Below, one piece after another: positions 51,948 through 61,263 of a stretch of DNA of 64,000 nt. The DNA is from Herpetosiphon geysericola (GTDB taxonomy: Bacteria > Chloroflexota > Chloroflexia > Chloroflexales > Herpetosiphonaceae): positions 62,001-126,000 of the forward strand of contig NZ_LGKP01000021.1 of the NCBI RefSeq assembly GCF_001306135.1. Direction: 5' to 3'. The notes beneath the pieces are model-generated. The model was not told where the DNA came from and ran no database searches. It saw only the letters and a program-made list of their open reading frames with translations. Numbering within the stretch: position 1 is the first letter of the stretch; every line of letters starts with the position of its first letter. A program made the translations under genes and the position numbers.

Positions 51948-54539
51948 TTATGGTGTTGGTGTAATTTGAACCGTTGGTGTCGTGGTTGTGCCACCCAAGC
52001 TTTCACGTGGTGGCGGTGGCGATGGCAAAACCATCGAATAAATTCGGTTGCTATTGGCAAGATACAGCATTTTGCTGGAGCCGCTGCCAACTACTGCCAC
52101 GTCGTTGAGCAATTCGAGCTTGATGGTGCTGGTGCTCGGCACTTTCAGCTGTTGAATAATCTCGCCTTGGCGATTGACTTCGATCACTCGTTGATTGACT
52201 GCATCGACGATGAAGAAATGGCCTTGGTTGTCGCGGAAGGTTTCGGCGCTAACTTCTTGCTCGACGAACAAGCGCCGCGCCCGCAATGGCGGATCAAGCG
52301 CTGGCACGCTCACAGTATCGATCAACGAGCCGCCCTCGAAAATGCCAACCGTGCCATCAGGCTGCAACATATAGATCCGCCCATCAATCGCAATATCGAC
52401 GACCGCTTTGGTGTTGAAATCGCCAGTTGATTCGGTGATCCAATTTTCGGGCAAGTTGGCAAACTCGCCTGAGCGATAACGCAGAATTTCGCCAGCGGTT
52501 GCGCTATCGGTGCGCCCCAAATCGTAGACATACAAACCGCCGCCGTAGGTCTCAATATCAGGGAATGGCTGGCGCGTCCAGAGTTCGCTGCCTTGGATGG
52601 TGCGCGAAACCCAGGTTTTGGTGTCGCGCAAATAGAAATAGATGTTTGATTGGGCATTGAGATTGGGCGGTGCGTCGATTGCCGCTAGCTCACCTTCGCG
52701 CAACATCACGCTGCGAATTGGCGCTGCAGGCAAGCCTGCAATTTCATCGCCATCTTTGAGCAAGCTGATCGGCTGGCCGCTGCTGCCTTCGGTGTAACTA
52801 TAAAGCGCGCCGTTTTCAGTGCCAATAAAATACAAGTCGTTTTTGCCAGTGTTTGGCGTGACAATCAGCTTGCCAATCGTATCGCTGGTTGGCATTGTTG
52901 TCACCAACTTGAGGTCGGTCAAAAACGATGTGCGATCAATGCTGGCCCGCAGATTATCGGATTTTTTGCGCAACGCCAGATAATCGGCCTTGCGGGTTGG
53001 GTTGCTCATATAGCCCTGATCGCTGGCCAAGGTTTCGAGATGCGTGTCTAATTCGCCCAATTCTTCCAAGGCGGAGCGATCATCGGTGGCTTTAACTGCT
53101 GTTTCAAACTTGGCATTGGCAACATTCAAGCTATCTTGGTAGGCAGCTTCGGTGTTTTGGGTGCGCCGATCTTGCACATAGAACCAACCACCGCCAACCA
53201 ACACAATCAGCAAGGCGATTAATGTCCATGGAATGTTGCGTCGCCGCGAACGCCGATAGGATAAATCGCCACCGCGAGCTTGGGCAAAGCGCGGCAATGG
53301 CGGCGCCATCGGGCGGCTATTGCGGCCAAAATTGGCAATATAGGTCACAATTGCTGCCAGCAAATAGCGAAATGGCGCAATGAATTTTTGCCAGCCAGTC
53401 AATGGCACAACCGGATCGCGCTGGGGCACGGGCACGGCGGCAAAATCGACAGGCAACGGCTCCATGTCGGTCAAATCGATGCTTGGCGCACTGCTAGCGG
53501 CCTGAATTGCCGCGACCATGCTGGTTTCGCCCAAATAGGCGCTGGGCAACCATTGCTCAGCATCACGCAAACTGCGCGGGCGATAGCGTGGGCGCTCGTT
53601 GAGCCAGCCCATATCGCGCGGGTCAACGTCCTCAAGCTCTGCTGGCATTGGTGGCAGTTCGTCGATGGCCGAGCTAGGATCGCCGGTTTCATCATCTTTT
53701 TCGCGGCGCACCATCAAGGCAGCATTGGCCGTAACATCGCTAATCCATTCGCCAACCACGCTGGCAGCGGCCTTGCCTCGTTCAGCCAAGCCCTCAGCAG
53801 AGAGCAATTCGCTATTTGGGTCGACAAACGGCAGCATATCGATTAAGGCAACGTGGGCTTCGTTCAAGCTATTGCGCCGCGCAATTGCATACAATTCTTC
53901 CAGCGAAGCAGCAGCCTCGGAAAGGCAAAACATGCGCTCTGCATCGGCTCGACCGAGCACCCGCGCCAAGCGACTTGAGCAAAGCACCAACATATCGCCA
54001 GCTTCGACCACGTTGCGAAACATCTCTGGCTCGCTGAACAAGCTTGTGCCAAGCGCGTTGGGCGGCATAATCGTTGAACTGCTGACGTTGCCTTGCCACG
54101 AAGGATTGGTTGGCAAGGCCCGTAATTGGCCGCGATGGGCAACATAGGCTTGGGTTGGCTGCACTTGGGCAATATATAAATCGTTGTTGCGCAAGACCGC
54201 ACATGTACAACCAACTGCGGTTTTTTGGTGATGCGCAGCCTTGAAATTAAATTCATACAGGGCTGTATTGGCAGCTTTTAGGGCATTGCGCAAGCCAGAG
54301 GTAATACTAAATGAAGTATCTGCATAAAATGTTTTAATTACGGTTTGGGTAACAAGATCGCAAGCTTCTTTACCGCGCGCACCTTCGTTGACTGCATCGG
54401 TTAATACAAACAAATGGCCTTTGCGAGCCTCAGGTGCGAACAAATTATTTGGCATCGCACTATTAATGCGATCGCTCACATCTTGGCGCAAACCATTGAC
54501 AATGCCAAATTGATAGGTTTGTAATTTATAACGTGACAT
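51948..54539 (-). CDS. PP2C-like domain fused to a membrane helix and beta-propeller
   Basis: 863 aa. Residues 1-260 are like a PP2C phosphatase (FVLTDAVNEGARGKEACDLVTQTV, CTCAVLRNNDLYIAQVQPTQAYV), but the DGMGG metal motif reads DAVNEG, and the final Asp motif is hard to place, so catalysis is doubtful. Residues 260-430 are a long linker with negative and Pro-rich parts. One membrane helix is near 436-455 (IPWTLIALLIVLVGGGWFYV). The outer C-terminal part (530-850) looks like a propeller of six to seven blades with repeated V-D-x-A-I-D-G-R-I-Y-type strands. It starts directly at surE's stop (TAAATG). Confidence 0.7.
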   Translation of the reverse strand: MSRYKLQTYQFGIVNGLRQDVSDRINSAMPNNLFAPEARKGHLFVLTDAVNEGARGKEACDLVTQTVIKTFYADTSFSITSGLRNALKAANTALYEFNFKAAHHQKTAVGCTCAVLRNNDLYIAQVQPTQAYVAHRGQLRALPTNPSWQGNVSSSTIMPPNALGTSLFSEPEMFRNVVEAGDMLVLCSSRLARVLGRADAERMFCLSEAAASLEELYAIARRNSLNEAHVALIDMLPFVDPNSELLSAEGLAERGKAAASVVGEWISDVTANAALMVRREKDDETGDPSSAIDELPPMPAELEDVDPRDMGWLNERPRYRPRSLRDAEQWLPSAYLGETSMVAAIQAASSAPSIDLTDMEPLPVDFAAVPVPQRDPVVPLTGWQKFIAPFRYLLAAIVTYIANFGRNSRPMAPPLPRFAQARGGDLSYRRSRRRNIPWTLIALLIVLVGGGWFYVQDRRTQNTEAAYQDSLNVANAKFETAVKATDDRSALEELGELDTHLETLASDQGYMSNPTRKADYLALRKKSDNLRASIDRTSFLTDLKLVTTMPTSDTIGKLIVTPNTGKNDLYFIGTENGALYSYTEGSSGQPISLLKDGDEIAGLPAAPIRSVMLREGELAAIDAPPNLNAQSNIYFYLRDTKTWVSRTIQGSELWTRQPFPDIETYGGGLYVYDLGRTDSATAGEILRYRSGEFANLPENWITESTGDFNTKAVVDIAIDGRIYMLQPDGTVGIFEGGSLIDTVSVPALDPPLRARRLFVEQEVSAETFRDNQGHFFIVDAVNQRVIEVNRQGEIIQQLKVPSTSTIKLELLNDVAVVGSGSSKMLYLANSNRIYSMVLPSPPPPRESLGGTTTTPTVQITPTP

Positions 54540-55307
54540 TTAAGCGTTATTCCATATCGCAGTACTTAATCGTTGCACCCAATCAAGGTTGGTCATATCG
54601 AAATGCAGCGGCGTAATCGAGACATGGTTGTTGGCCACTGCGCCAAAATCGGTTCCATCGTCGGGCTTGCCTTCAGGCGCGGCCCCACCAACCCAATAAT
54701 AGGGCCGACCGCGCGGATCAAGCCGTTTGATCAGCTCGTCGCGATAAATTCGATGGCCCAAGCGGGTAACTTTGGCATCGTTCACAATTTCTGCCGAGCC
54801 TTGCGGCACATTAACATTCAACAAAATATCGCTGGGCAATTGCAGTTCCATGGCGCTGGCGGCAATCCGGCGTGCCCAAGTGGCAGCTACGCTAAAATCG
54901 CTGCCCGGCTTGTAGCCATCAACCAGCGAAATCGCAATTGAACGAATGCCAACTACGAGGCCTTCCATGGCGGCGGCAACTGTGCCGGAGTAGAGCACAT
55001 CGTGGCCTAAATTTGCGCCAAGGTTGATCCCCGAAACCACCAAATCAGGCTGATGATCGAGCACGCCCAGCAAAGCCAGGCCAACACAATCGGCGGGCGA
55101 ACCATCGCAAGCGAGCGCTGGGCTGCCATCTGCAAGCTGCACTTCATTGATGCGCAACGGGGCGAACAAGGTGCGACTATGACTACCTGCGCTCCAATTG
55201 CGCTCAGGCGCAACAACAGTGACACGGCCAAGCTGCTCAAGTTGGCCTTTCAACGCCAACAAGCCAGGGCTATGCACACCATCATCATTGGAAAGCAAAA
55301 TGTTCAT
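54540..55307 (-). CDS. surE: 5'/3'-nucleotidase SurE
   Basis: 255 aa. Metal-binding MNILLSNDDGVHSPGLLAL at the N-terminus, APERNWSAGSHSRTL, and DLVVSGINLGANLG with the second metal site. Complete SurE; it removes phosphate from nucleoside monophosphates under stress. GAGCGATC lies before the ATG. Translation runs directly into the PP2C-like gene, followed by ychF: a three-gene unit. Confidence 0.95.
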   Translation of the reverse strand: MNILLSNDDGVHSPGLLALKGQLEQLGRVTVVAPERNWSAGSHSRTLFAPLRINEVQLADGSPALACDGSPADCVGLALLGVLDHQPDLVVSGINLGANLGHDVLYSGTVAAAMEGLVVGIRSIAISLVDGYKPGSDFSVAATWARRIAASAMELQLPSDILLNVNVPQGSAEIVNDAKVTRLGHRIYRDELIKRLDPRGRPYYWVGGAAPEGKPDDGTDFGAVANNHVSITPLHFDMTNLDWVQRLSTAIWNNA

Positions 55308-55380
55308 GATCGCTCCTCAGGCCACCAGAGCCTGCTCATTCGCGGGCATTATAGGGCATTATGCCACGACATGCCAAACG

Positions 55381-55412
55381 CCGAGCGCTTGTCGTTGCCA
55401 ACAAGCGCTCGG
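55381..55412 (-). terminator. Terminator of the class A PBP gene
   Basis: CCGAGCGCTTGT-TGGCAACG-ACAAGCGCTCGG on the minus strand, 12-bp perfect stem, followed by CGTTTGG; the T-run is weak. Confidence 0.75.
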
Positions 55413-55421
55413 TTGCTCAAT

Positions 55422-58400
55422 TTAGGGCGTTGTCACAGGAGTTGGTTGTGGTTGTTCAGGTATTGGCGATGGCTCAACGACTGGCGTTGGCTCAATAATA
55501 ATTGTTGTTGGCACTGGCAGCACTGGCGTTGGCTGCGCTGGTGGCGCCGTTGGTTGCGCAGGCGGTGCGGTTGGTTGGCTGGTATCCGGCGAGCGAATAC
55601 CCAAAATAATGACCGTATTCAGATCCACCGCCGAGCCAACTCCCGGCAAACTACTGACCACCGCATAGGCTGGATATTGATCAAAGACTGGGCCAAGCCG
55701 ATCGCGGCCTTGATAATCGACCACAATCTTATCAGGCGCAAAGCCCAAGTTCATCAAGATTTGGCGGGCTTGGTTTTCGCCATAGCCAACCAAATTTGGC
55801 ATTTGCACTTGGCCCGGCCCCAAAATTGGCGCGGTCGGGGTCAGCGGGTCTGGGGTTGGGGTGCCAGGGGTTGGCGTTGGCGCAACTGCATCACAGCTTG
55901 GCAGCTTATCGGGATCAACCGCCACCGGCGAATCTTCGCCATTGTCGTTGCGATCGCTGGTATAGCCCTTCCATTTGCTCAAATCAATCCGTTCGTCGTC
56001 GTTGCTTTCTGGCAACTTCCACACATAAATCGATGAGATTGCGCCTTCTGGATACTCAGCGCCAGCAACTGGGCGACAATAGGTCGCTGTTTCTTTGCCT
56101 TCAGCATCGGTGGTGGTAAGCCTAACCACCGAGATTTTTTCGTACAGGTCGCAGCGTCCACCAGAGTCTAAGCCATCGATAAATAGCTCGTCGGTGCGTC
56201 CGCCGAATGGGCCTGGAATTTCGCAAATTTCCTCGCGATACACGCCAGGATACGATTTTGCAAAGCTTTGGGGCATATTATCGATGCCGCCATAGAAGCC
56301 AGCCAAGCGATTCATAATTGCGTCGTTGGCAAAAATTGCTTCCATGGTCCGCGCCCAAATCACGCCCCCACCTTGGGTACTTTCCACTTGGGCAGTTTGT
56401 TCGTTATTGTTATTGCCCGTCCAGACGGTGACGGTGACAAATGGCGTAAAGCCCGAAGCCCAGGCATCGCGGAAATCGTTGGTCGTACCGGTTTTGACCG
56501 CTGCTGGCAACGAAAGTTTCAAGATGCTGTTAGTGCCGAAAATCGGGCGGCGCGCTTCGTTGTCGCTAATCATGTTGGTGATGATATGGTTCAAGCGCCC
56601 ATCAACACACTGGGTTCCATTCGGCAAACGCGCACCTAAGCGATAATCTTCGCTATTAGGAATCACACATTTGCTGGTATCGCTGACTGGATCACTCTCT
56701 GGATTGGCCAGCGGGGTTGGCTTGAATTCCTCCAAGGTTTTGCCCCGAGAATCGGTAATTTTGAGAATGGGGGTTGGCGCAAAGTAACGGCCACCGCTGG
56801 CAACCGTATTATAGGCCGTCGCCAAATCCAACGGCGTTACTTCGCCACCACCAAGGGTTAGCGCCAAACCATAATAGCCAGGATCGTTGGCCAACACGTT
56901 AGGCGAAATTCCTAAGCGATGCAACAAATTCAAGGTTTCGGGAATACCTGCGGCCTTGAGACCTTTGACCGCTGGAATGTTCAGCGAGTTGGCAACCGCC
57001 GTGCGGGCGCGCAACGGGCCATGGAATTGATTATCAAAGTTTTGCGGCTCGTACTTGACCCCGCGTGGATTGAAGATCGTTGGCACATCCCACAAGACGC
57101 TGGCAGGTGTGATGCCACGTTGGCCCTTGGTTGCAACATATTGCTCCATGCCCGAAAGATAGGTAAATGGTTTCAAGGCCGAGCCTGGTTGGCGCAAGGC
57201 AGTGGTAACGTTCACCTTGCCATCAAGCACGTTGCCCTCTTCACCTGGCGTTGTCGTCGTCTCGGAAAGATCGTAGCCAATTGAGCCAACCATCGCCAGA
57301 ATTTGGCCCGTGTTGGGCTGCATCACCACAACTGCCGCATTGTGAATGTTGCGATCAGCAGCATTGAGTTCTTGAATTCGGGTGTAGGCGATGGTTTGGG
57401 CCAAATCTTGGGTTTGCAAATCGAGGGTTGTGGTGATGCTCAGACCACCATTCGAAACCACCTCAGCACCATAGCGTTGTTGCAAATAATCCTTGACATA
57501 GAACACAAAGTGCGGTGCTAACAAACTGACTTCAGGCTTATCAAACTGTAAATCGGTAGCCACCGCCGCCCGAGCTTCGCGCTCGGTCACATAATTGTTG
57601 CGCACCATTTGGCGCAGCACTTCGATCTGACGGCCTTTGGGTGGCACAATCTCACCTTTAACATCATTGGCAAGATCGTACATTGGGTCGAGCCAAACAT
57701 CCTTGGGCAATTTGAGGCCTTTGAGCACCAATTTATCATCGAGCCAAGGCATTGGATCATAGGTCGTTGGCAACTGGGGAATCCCACCAAGCAACGACGC
57801 TTGGGCTATATCGAGATCTTTGGCATCAATCCCAAAATAGTTTTGGGCCGCAGCTTGAACGCCATACGATAAGTTGCCATAGGGAATTTCGTTAAGGTAG
57901 AGTTCGAGAATTTCGTTTTTGCTATAAACCGTATTCAGCTCTTGGGCCAAAATAATTTCTTTAACTTTACGGCTATAGACATTGGGATCTTGGCGTTCCT
58001 CAGGCGTTAACACAATCAAGCGCACAACCTGTTGGGTAATCGTTGACGCACCACCAGCACCCACGCTTTGTTGGGTAATGTTGGCGAAGGTTGCCCGCGC
58101 AATACTGAAATAGTTCACGCCAGAGTTTTCAAAGAACGAAGCATCTTCGGCAGCGACCGTTGCATTAATCAAATGCTTAGAAACTTCATCCAGATTAACC
58201 GGAGTTCGCCGACCTTCACCGACAAATTCATACAGCAATGTGCCATTGCGATCATAAATTTTCGAGGCTTGAAAGGCGGTGTAGGTATGAATTTGATCAA
58301 GCCGTGGCTTCAAGTTGGCGGCAATTCCATTGTAGGTAACGGCCATTGCCACCCCAGCAACGGCTATAAAGACCAATCCAACTGCCAGCAAGCTGATAAA

Positions 58401-58520
58401 AGCAATGCCAATGCGGCGGCCCATCGAGCGCTGAGCGCCCTTGTTGCCAAGCCGCGAGGGAATAAACCTAGTTGTTCGGCGTTGTCGCCGTGAGATTACA
58501 TTGCGAGATGTTTGACGCAT
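55422..58520 (-). CDS. Class A penicillin-binding protein with PASTA domain
   Basis: 1032 aa from ATG 58520; the frame to 58571 is open but unneeded. A basic N-terminal tail and a membrane helix (about 37-60) are followed by a GT51 glycosyltransferase domain (VAAEDASFFENSGV; GASTITQQVVR), then a transpeptidase with SxxK (GSALKPF), SxN (ANSLNIP) and KTG (VKTGTTNDFRDAWASG). A single PASTA domain is near residues 860-935 (VQMPNLVGYGENQARQIL). The last 80 residues are Pro/Thr-rich with repeated PAQPTAPP units, likely extended in the wall. It polymerises and cross-links peptidoglycan. It is a single-gene unit with terminators on both sides. Confidence 0.95.
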   Translation of the reverse strand: MRQTSRNVISRRQRRTTRFIPSRLGNKGAQRSMGRRIGIAFISLLAVGLVFIAVAGVAMAVTYNGIAANLKPRLDQIHTYTAFQASKIYDRNGTLLYEFVGEGRRTPVNLDEVSKHLINATVAAEDASFFENSGVNYFSIARATFANITQQSVGAGGASTITQQVVRLIVLTPEERQDPNVYSRKVKEIILAQELNTVYSKNEILELYLNEIPYGNLSYGVQAAAQNYFGIDAKDLDIAQASLLGGIPQLPTTYDPMPWLDDKLVLKGLKLPKDVWLDPMYDLANDVKGEIVPPKGRQIEVLRQMVRNNYVTEREARAAVATDLQFDKPEVSLLAPHFVFYVKDYLQQRYGAEVVSNGGLSITTTLDLQTQDLAQTIAYTRIQELNAADRNIHNAAVVVMQPNTGQILAMVGSIGYDLSETTTTPGEEGNVLDGKVNVTTALRQPGSALKPFTYLSGMEQYVATKGQRGITPASVLWDVPTIFNPRGVKYEPQNFDNQFHGPLRARTAVANSLNIPAVKGLKAAGIPETLNLLHRLGISPNVLANDPGYYGLALTLGGGEVTPLDLATAYNTVASGGRYFAPTPILKITDSRGKTLEEFKPTPLANPESDPVSDTSKCVIPNSEDYRLGARLPNGTQCVDGRLNHIITNMISDNEARRPIFGTNSILKLSLPAAVKTGTTNDFRDAWASGFTPFVTVTVWTGNNNNEQTAQVESTQGGGVIWARTMEAIFANDAIMNRLAGFYGGIDNMPQSFAKSYPGVYREEICEIPGPFGGRTDELFIDGLDSGGRCDLYEKISVVRLTTTDAEGKETATYCRPVAGAEYPEGAISSIYVWKLPESNDDERIDLSKWKGYTSDRNDNGEDSPVAVDPDKLPSCDAVAPTPTPGTPTPDPLTPTAPILGPGQVQMPNLVGYGENQARQILMNLGFAPDKIVVDYQGRDRLGPVFDQYPAYAVVSSLPGVGSAVDLNTVIILGIRSPDTSQPTAPPAQPTAPPAQPTPVLPVPTTIIIEPTPVVEPSPIPEQPQPTPVTTP

Positions 58521-58570
58521 AGTAGACACATACCCCTTTGATTCGGTGTGTGGTCGCCGGATATATAACA

Positions 58571-58588
58571 AGGCGGCTCGCGCCGCCT
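58571..58588 (-). terminator. Hairpin after the GNAT gene
   Basis: AGGCGGC-GCGA-GCCGCCT on the minus strand then TGTTATAT. Short but GC-rich; a modest terminator for the NYN-idi-GNAT unit. Confidence 0.6.
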
Positions 58589-58660
58589 CGGATATTCTAC
58601 CACGCTCAAGTTAGGAAGTTGCAAAAATTGAGGTTTTTTCAGCTCTCCATCAGTTGAACA

Positions 58661-59170
58661 TCAGGCAAGCGCAGGCGCTAAACGAGCCATCGTATAGGCA
58701 TCGACCAGCTTGCCGCCGCGATAGGCATAGTTGCGCAAGGTGCCTTCGACCGCAAAATCAAAGCGCTTGTAGAGCGTAATCGCTGGCGTATTGTCGGTAA
58801 AGACCACAATTTCGAGCCGCGTTAAGCCAAGCCAATTTTCGGCTAAATCGATAATTGCTGCCATCAAGGCTGCGCCAATGCCACGACCTTGGTAATCGTC
58901 GCGCACCGCTAGCTCCAGATCGCCTGCATGGCGGCGGCGACCCTCGCCAATTTCAAGGCTAATCACGCCCACAACCATGGCATCGATCGTAGCAACCAAG
59001 CGTGGCGTTTCGGTATCGGGATTTTCAACCCGCCGCCGCCAAACATCTTGGGCTGGAAATGGCACATGCAATGATCCATCAAGCACGTTTGGCCCGCTAA
59101 ATATGGTCGCAAGGTCAAGGTAATCATCTGGCTCCAAGGCCCGAATGATAATATCCAAGCTTTTACTCAT
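58661..59170 (-). CDS. GNAT-family N-acetyltransferase
   Basis: 169 aa. The acetyl-CoA loop is RDDYQGRGIGAALMAAII (Q-x-x-G-x-G/A), and the conserved NTPAITLYKRFDF is near the C-terminus. The IVVFTDN...LYKRFDFAVEGTLRNYAYRGGKLVDAYTMARL tail is as in the YhhY/amino-acid acetyltransferase group. The acceptor is unknown. It starts 21 nt after idi, so it is in the same message. Confidence 0.9.
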   Translation of the reverse strand: MSKSLDIIIRALEPDDYLDLATIFSGPNVLDGSLHVPFPAQDVWRRRVENPDTETPRLVATIDAMVVGVISLEIGEGRRRHAGDLELAVRDDYQGRGIGAALMAAIIDLAENWLGLTRLEIVVFTDNTPAITLYKRFDFAVEGTLRNYAYRGGKLVDAYTMARLAPALA

Positions 59171-59191
59171 GAAACTACTTTCTCGAAAAAC

Positions 59192-60226
59192 TCAGCTAAC
59201 ACGATATAAGGGTGTTTGGCGCAACGCGGCCAAATCTGCCGCCCCAGTACAAAACATACTGATGCGCAATTGATCAAGCATTGCCGAGATTGCTGCATGG
59301 ACTGCATCGCTGCCGCCCTTGTTTTGGGCCAATAAATTTGGCGCAGCTGATGCACCCAAATCGGCACCGAGCGCAATTGCTTTGGCAATATCCAGCCCGC
59401 TGCGCACGCCACCAGAGCCAATAATACCAATTGTTGGCAAGGCTGCGCGCACCTGTTTAATCGCCTCGGTGGTCGGAATGCCCCAACCAGCAAACGTGCC
59501 AGCAGTAGTTTGGCCAGTTTTGCTTGGCTGGCGAAAGCGTTCAACTTCGCTCCAACTGGTGCCACCAGCGCCAGCAACATCGATCGCCTGCACGCCAGCC
59601 TCAACCAAACGCTTGGCCGCTTTGCTGCCAATGCCGTTGCCAACTTCTTTGGCAATCACTGGCACTGGCAAGGCCCGACAAAGCGCCTCGATTTTAGCCA
59701 ATAAGCCAGCAAAATTGGTATCGCCTTCTGGCTGCACCGCCTCTTGCAAAGCATTAAAATGCAAAATCAGCGCATCAGCCTCAATCATATCCACAGCGCG
59801 CTGGCATTGCTCAATGCCATAGCCATAGTTGAGTTGCACCGCACCCAAATTGGCGAATAAGGCAATATCGGGCGCGACCCGCCGCACTTGATACGACGAA
59901 GCTAGGTTTGAGTCGAAGATGGCCGCTCGTTGCGAGCCAACGCCCATAGCCACACCCAAGGCTTGGGCAGCTTCGGCCAATTGTAAATTAATTTCCTCGG
60001 TTGGCGCAGCGCCGCCAGTCATTGAGCTAATTAGAAATGGCGCATTGAGCTTTTTGCCCAAAAATGTGGTGCGCAAATCAATGCTGTGCATATCCAATTC
60101 TGGCAGGGCATCATGCTCAAAATGATAGCTGCCAAAACCAGTTGTAATGCCTTTGGCGTTCACATCTTCATTAATCACAATATTCACATGATCGATTTTG
60201 CGGCCTTCGGTTGCAGTTTCTGTCAT
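59192..60226 (-). CDS. fni: Type 2 isopentenyl-diphosphate isomerase
   Basis: 344 aa. Family features: RKIDHVNIVINEDVNAKG at the start, FLISSMTGGAAPTEEINLQLAEAAQ, GSQRAAIFD, and the FMN site VIAKEVGNGIGSKAAKRL and GSGGVRSGLDIAKAIALGA. It uses FMN and NADPH to interconvert IPP and DMAPP. Its ATG has GAGG 7 nt upstream; 11 nt separate it from the NYN gene. No other isoprenoid gene is within the window. Confidence 0.95.
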   Translation of the reverse strand: MTETATEGRKIDHVNIVINEDVNAKGITTGFGSYHFEHDALPELDMHSIDLRTTFLGKKLNAPFLISSMTGGAAPTEEINLQLAEAAQALGVAMGVGSQRAAIFDSNLASSYQVRRVAPDIALFANLGAVQLNYGYGIEQCQRAVDMIEADALILHFNALQEAVQPEGDTNFAGLLAKIEALCRALPVPVIAKEVGNGIGSKAAKRLVEAGVQAIDVAGAGGTSWSEVERFRQPSKTGQTTAGTFAGWGIPTTEAIKQVRAALPTIGIIGSGGVRSGLDIAKAIALGADLGASAAPNLLAQNKGGSDAVHAAISAMLDQLRISMFCTGAADLAALRQTPLYRVS

Positions 60227-60237
60227 GTCCAGCCTCG

Positions 60238-61035
60238 TTATTCCTCATCAGCCCCAAAAAATTCAAGCCATTCGTCGATCTCATCGGGATGCACTGGCGG
60301 CGGTGGTTTGTGTAGCCGTTCGCCGGTGCTTGCCTGCGGGTTTTTGCCACCTCGCGAAAGCCGTGGCCGCCCATCAGCATCGCGCGGAATTGGGTCGGGC
60401 TGATCTTTGCGGCGCGGCGGCAGTTGCCAACGCTCAGGCGGTTGTGGCACAACAATTGGTTTAGCAGCTTGGGGCGAACGTCGTTTGGCCTGGGTGCCCG
60501 TGCGCTGCTGGCTTGGTTGGTTTGGCTTGGGTTTACGCGTCAGGTCAACTTTGCTCTCAGCACTCTCTTTATCAAAGCCAAAAAAATCAAGCCATTCTGG
60601 CAATTGATCTTGGCGCACATGGGCATGCATCTCTTGGTGCGTCGGTGCATTGGGATCAGCAGCGCCCATCGATTCGAGCAAAGCGGCAAAATCGCGAGCG
60701 TTAATCACCCGAGCGCCAACTGCATCGGCCACCGAGGTAATCGCACGGTCAGACGAAACCAGCACCCACTCGCTAGCACGGGATAAACGCACCAGCTGCG
60801 ATTTGATCATCTCGTCTGCATCGCTTGGTGAGCGGGCAAAGCGCACAGTTACGCCACCGCCGCCGAGGGTGCGCTGGGTATATTGACCACGGTCAAAAAC
60901 CACCGAAACGCTTACTTTGCGCGTAATTGCAAAGCGTTGCAGCAATTGCACTAATTTTGCTTCGTCATCAGGATCATTGAGGCGAATCGTCGCCAGTTGG
61001 CCGATTAAGTTATGGCCATCAATTAAATAGGGCAT
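60238..61035 (-). CDS. NYN-domain (YacP-like) ribonuclease
   Basis: 265 aa. The N-terminal 130 residues form a PIN/NYN nuclease: MPYLIDGHNLIG with the first Asp, VVFDRGQYTQ, SDADEMIKSQLVRLSR with two Asp, and VLVSSDRAITSVA with the last. The rest is a charged, Pro-rich linker with two short similar motifs, WLDFFGFDKE near the middle and WLEFFGADEE at the end. This duplicated peptide may be a docking segment. It is the first gene of the NYN-idi-GNAT unit. Confidence 0.88.
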   Translation of the reverse strand: MPYLIDGHNLIGQLATIRLNDPDDEAKLVQLLQRFAITRKVSVSVVFDRGQYTQRTLGGGGVTVRFARSPSDADEMIKSQLVRLSRASEWVLVSSDRAITSVADAVGARVINARDFAALLESMGAADPNAPTHQEMHAHVRQDQLPEWLDFFGFDKESAESKVDLTRKPKPNQPSQQRTGTQAKRRSPQAAKPIVVPQPPERWQLPPRRKDQPDPIPRDADGRPRLSRGGKNPQASTGERLHKPPPPVHPDEIDEWLEFFGADEE

Positions 61036-61263
61036 ATACAGCCTCAGTTTGGTTGTTTGTATGATCCCCGTAGCCTACGGGCGATCAGCGTTTTTAGTTT
61101 TCACTGCTGCGCTCGGAGAACGCGGAGAAAGCATTTTCACGCTAGAAACGCCATGTGCCAGCGCTTGTCACAATGCTATAGGATATACATCATAACAAAT
61201 AATTGGCTTGCTGGGCGGTCTTATTTGGTTGTTTGCGGTTAATTGTACGTCAAGGAGCAGGAT

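Noticed and set aside
55053-56036. 327-aa plus-strand open frame
   Set aside because: It lies antisense to surE and the PBP tail, spans the spacer between them, and is rich in Trp and Arg from the complement of Pro/Thr/Ala codons. No domain or ribosome site.
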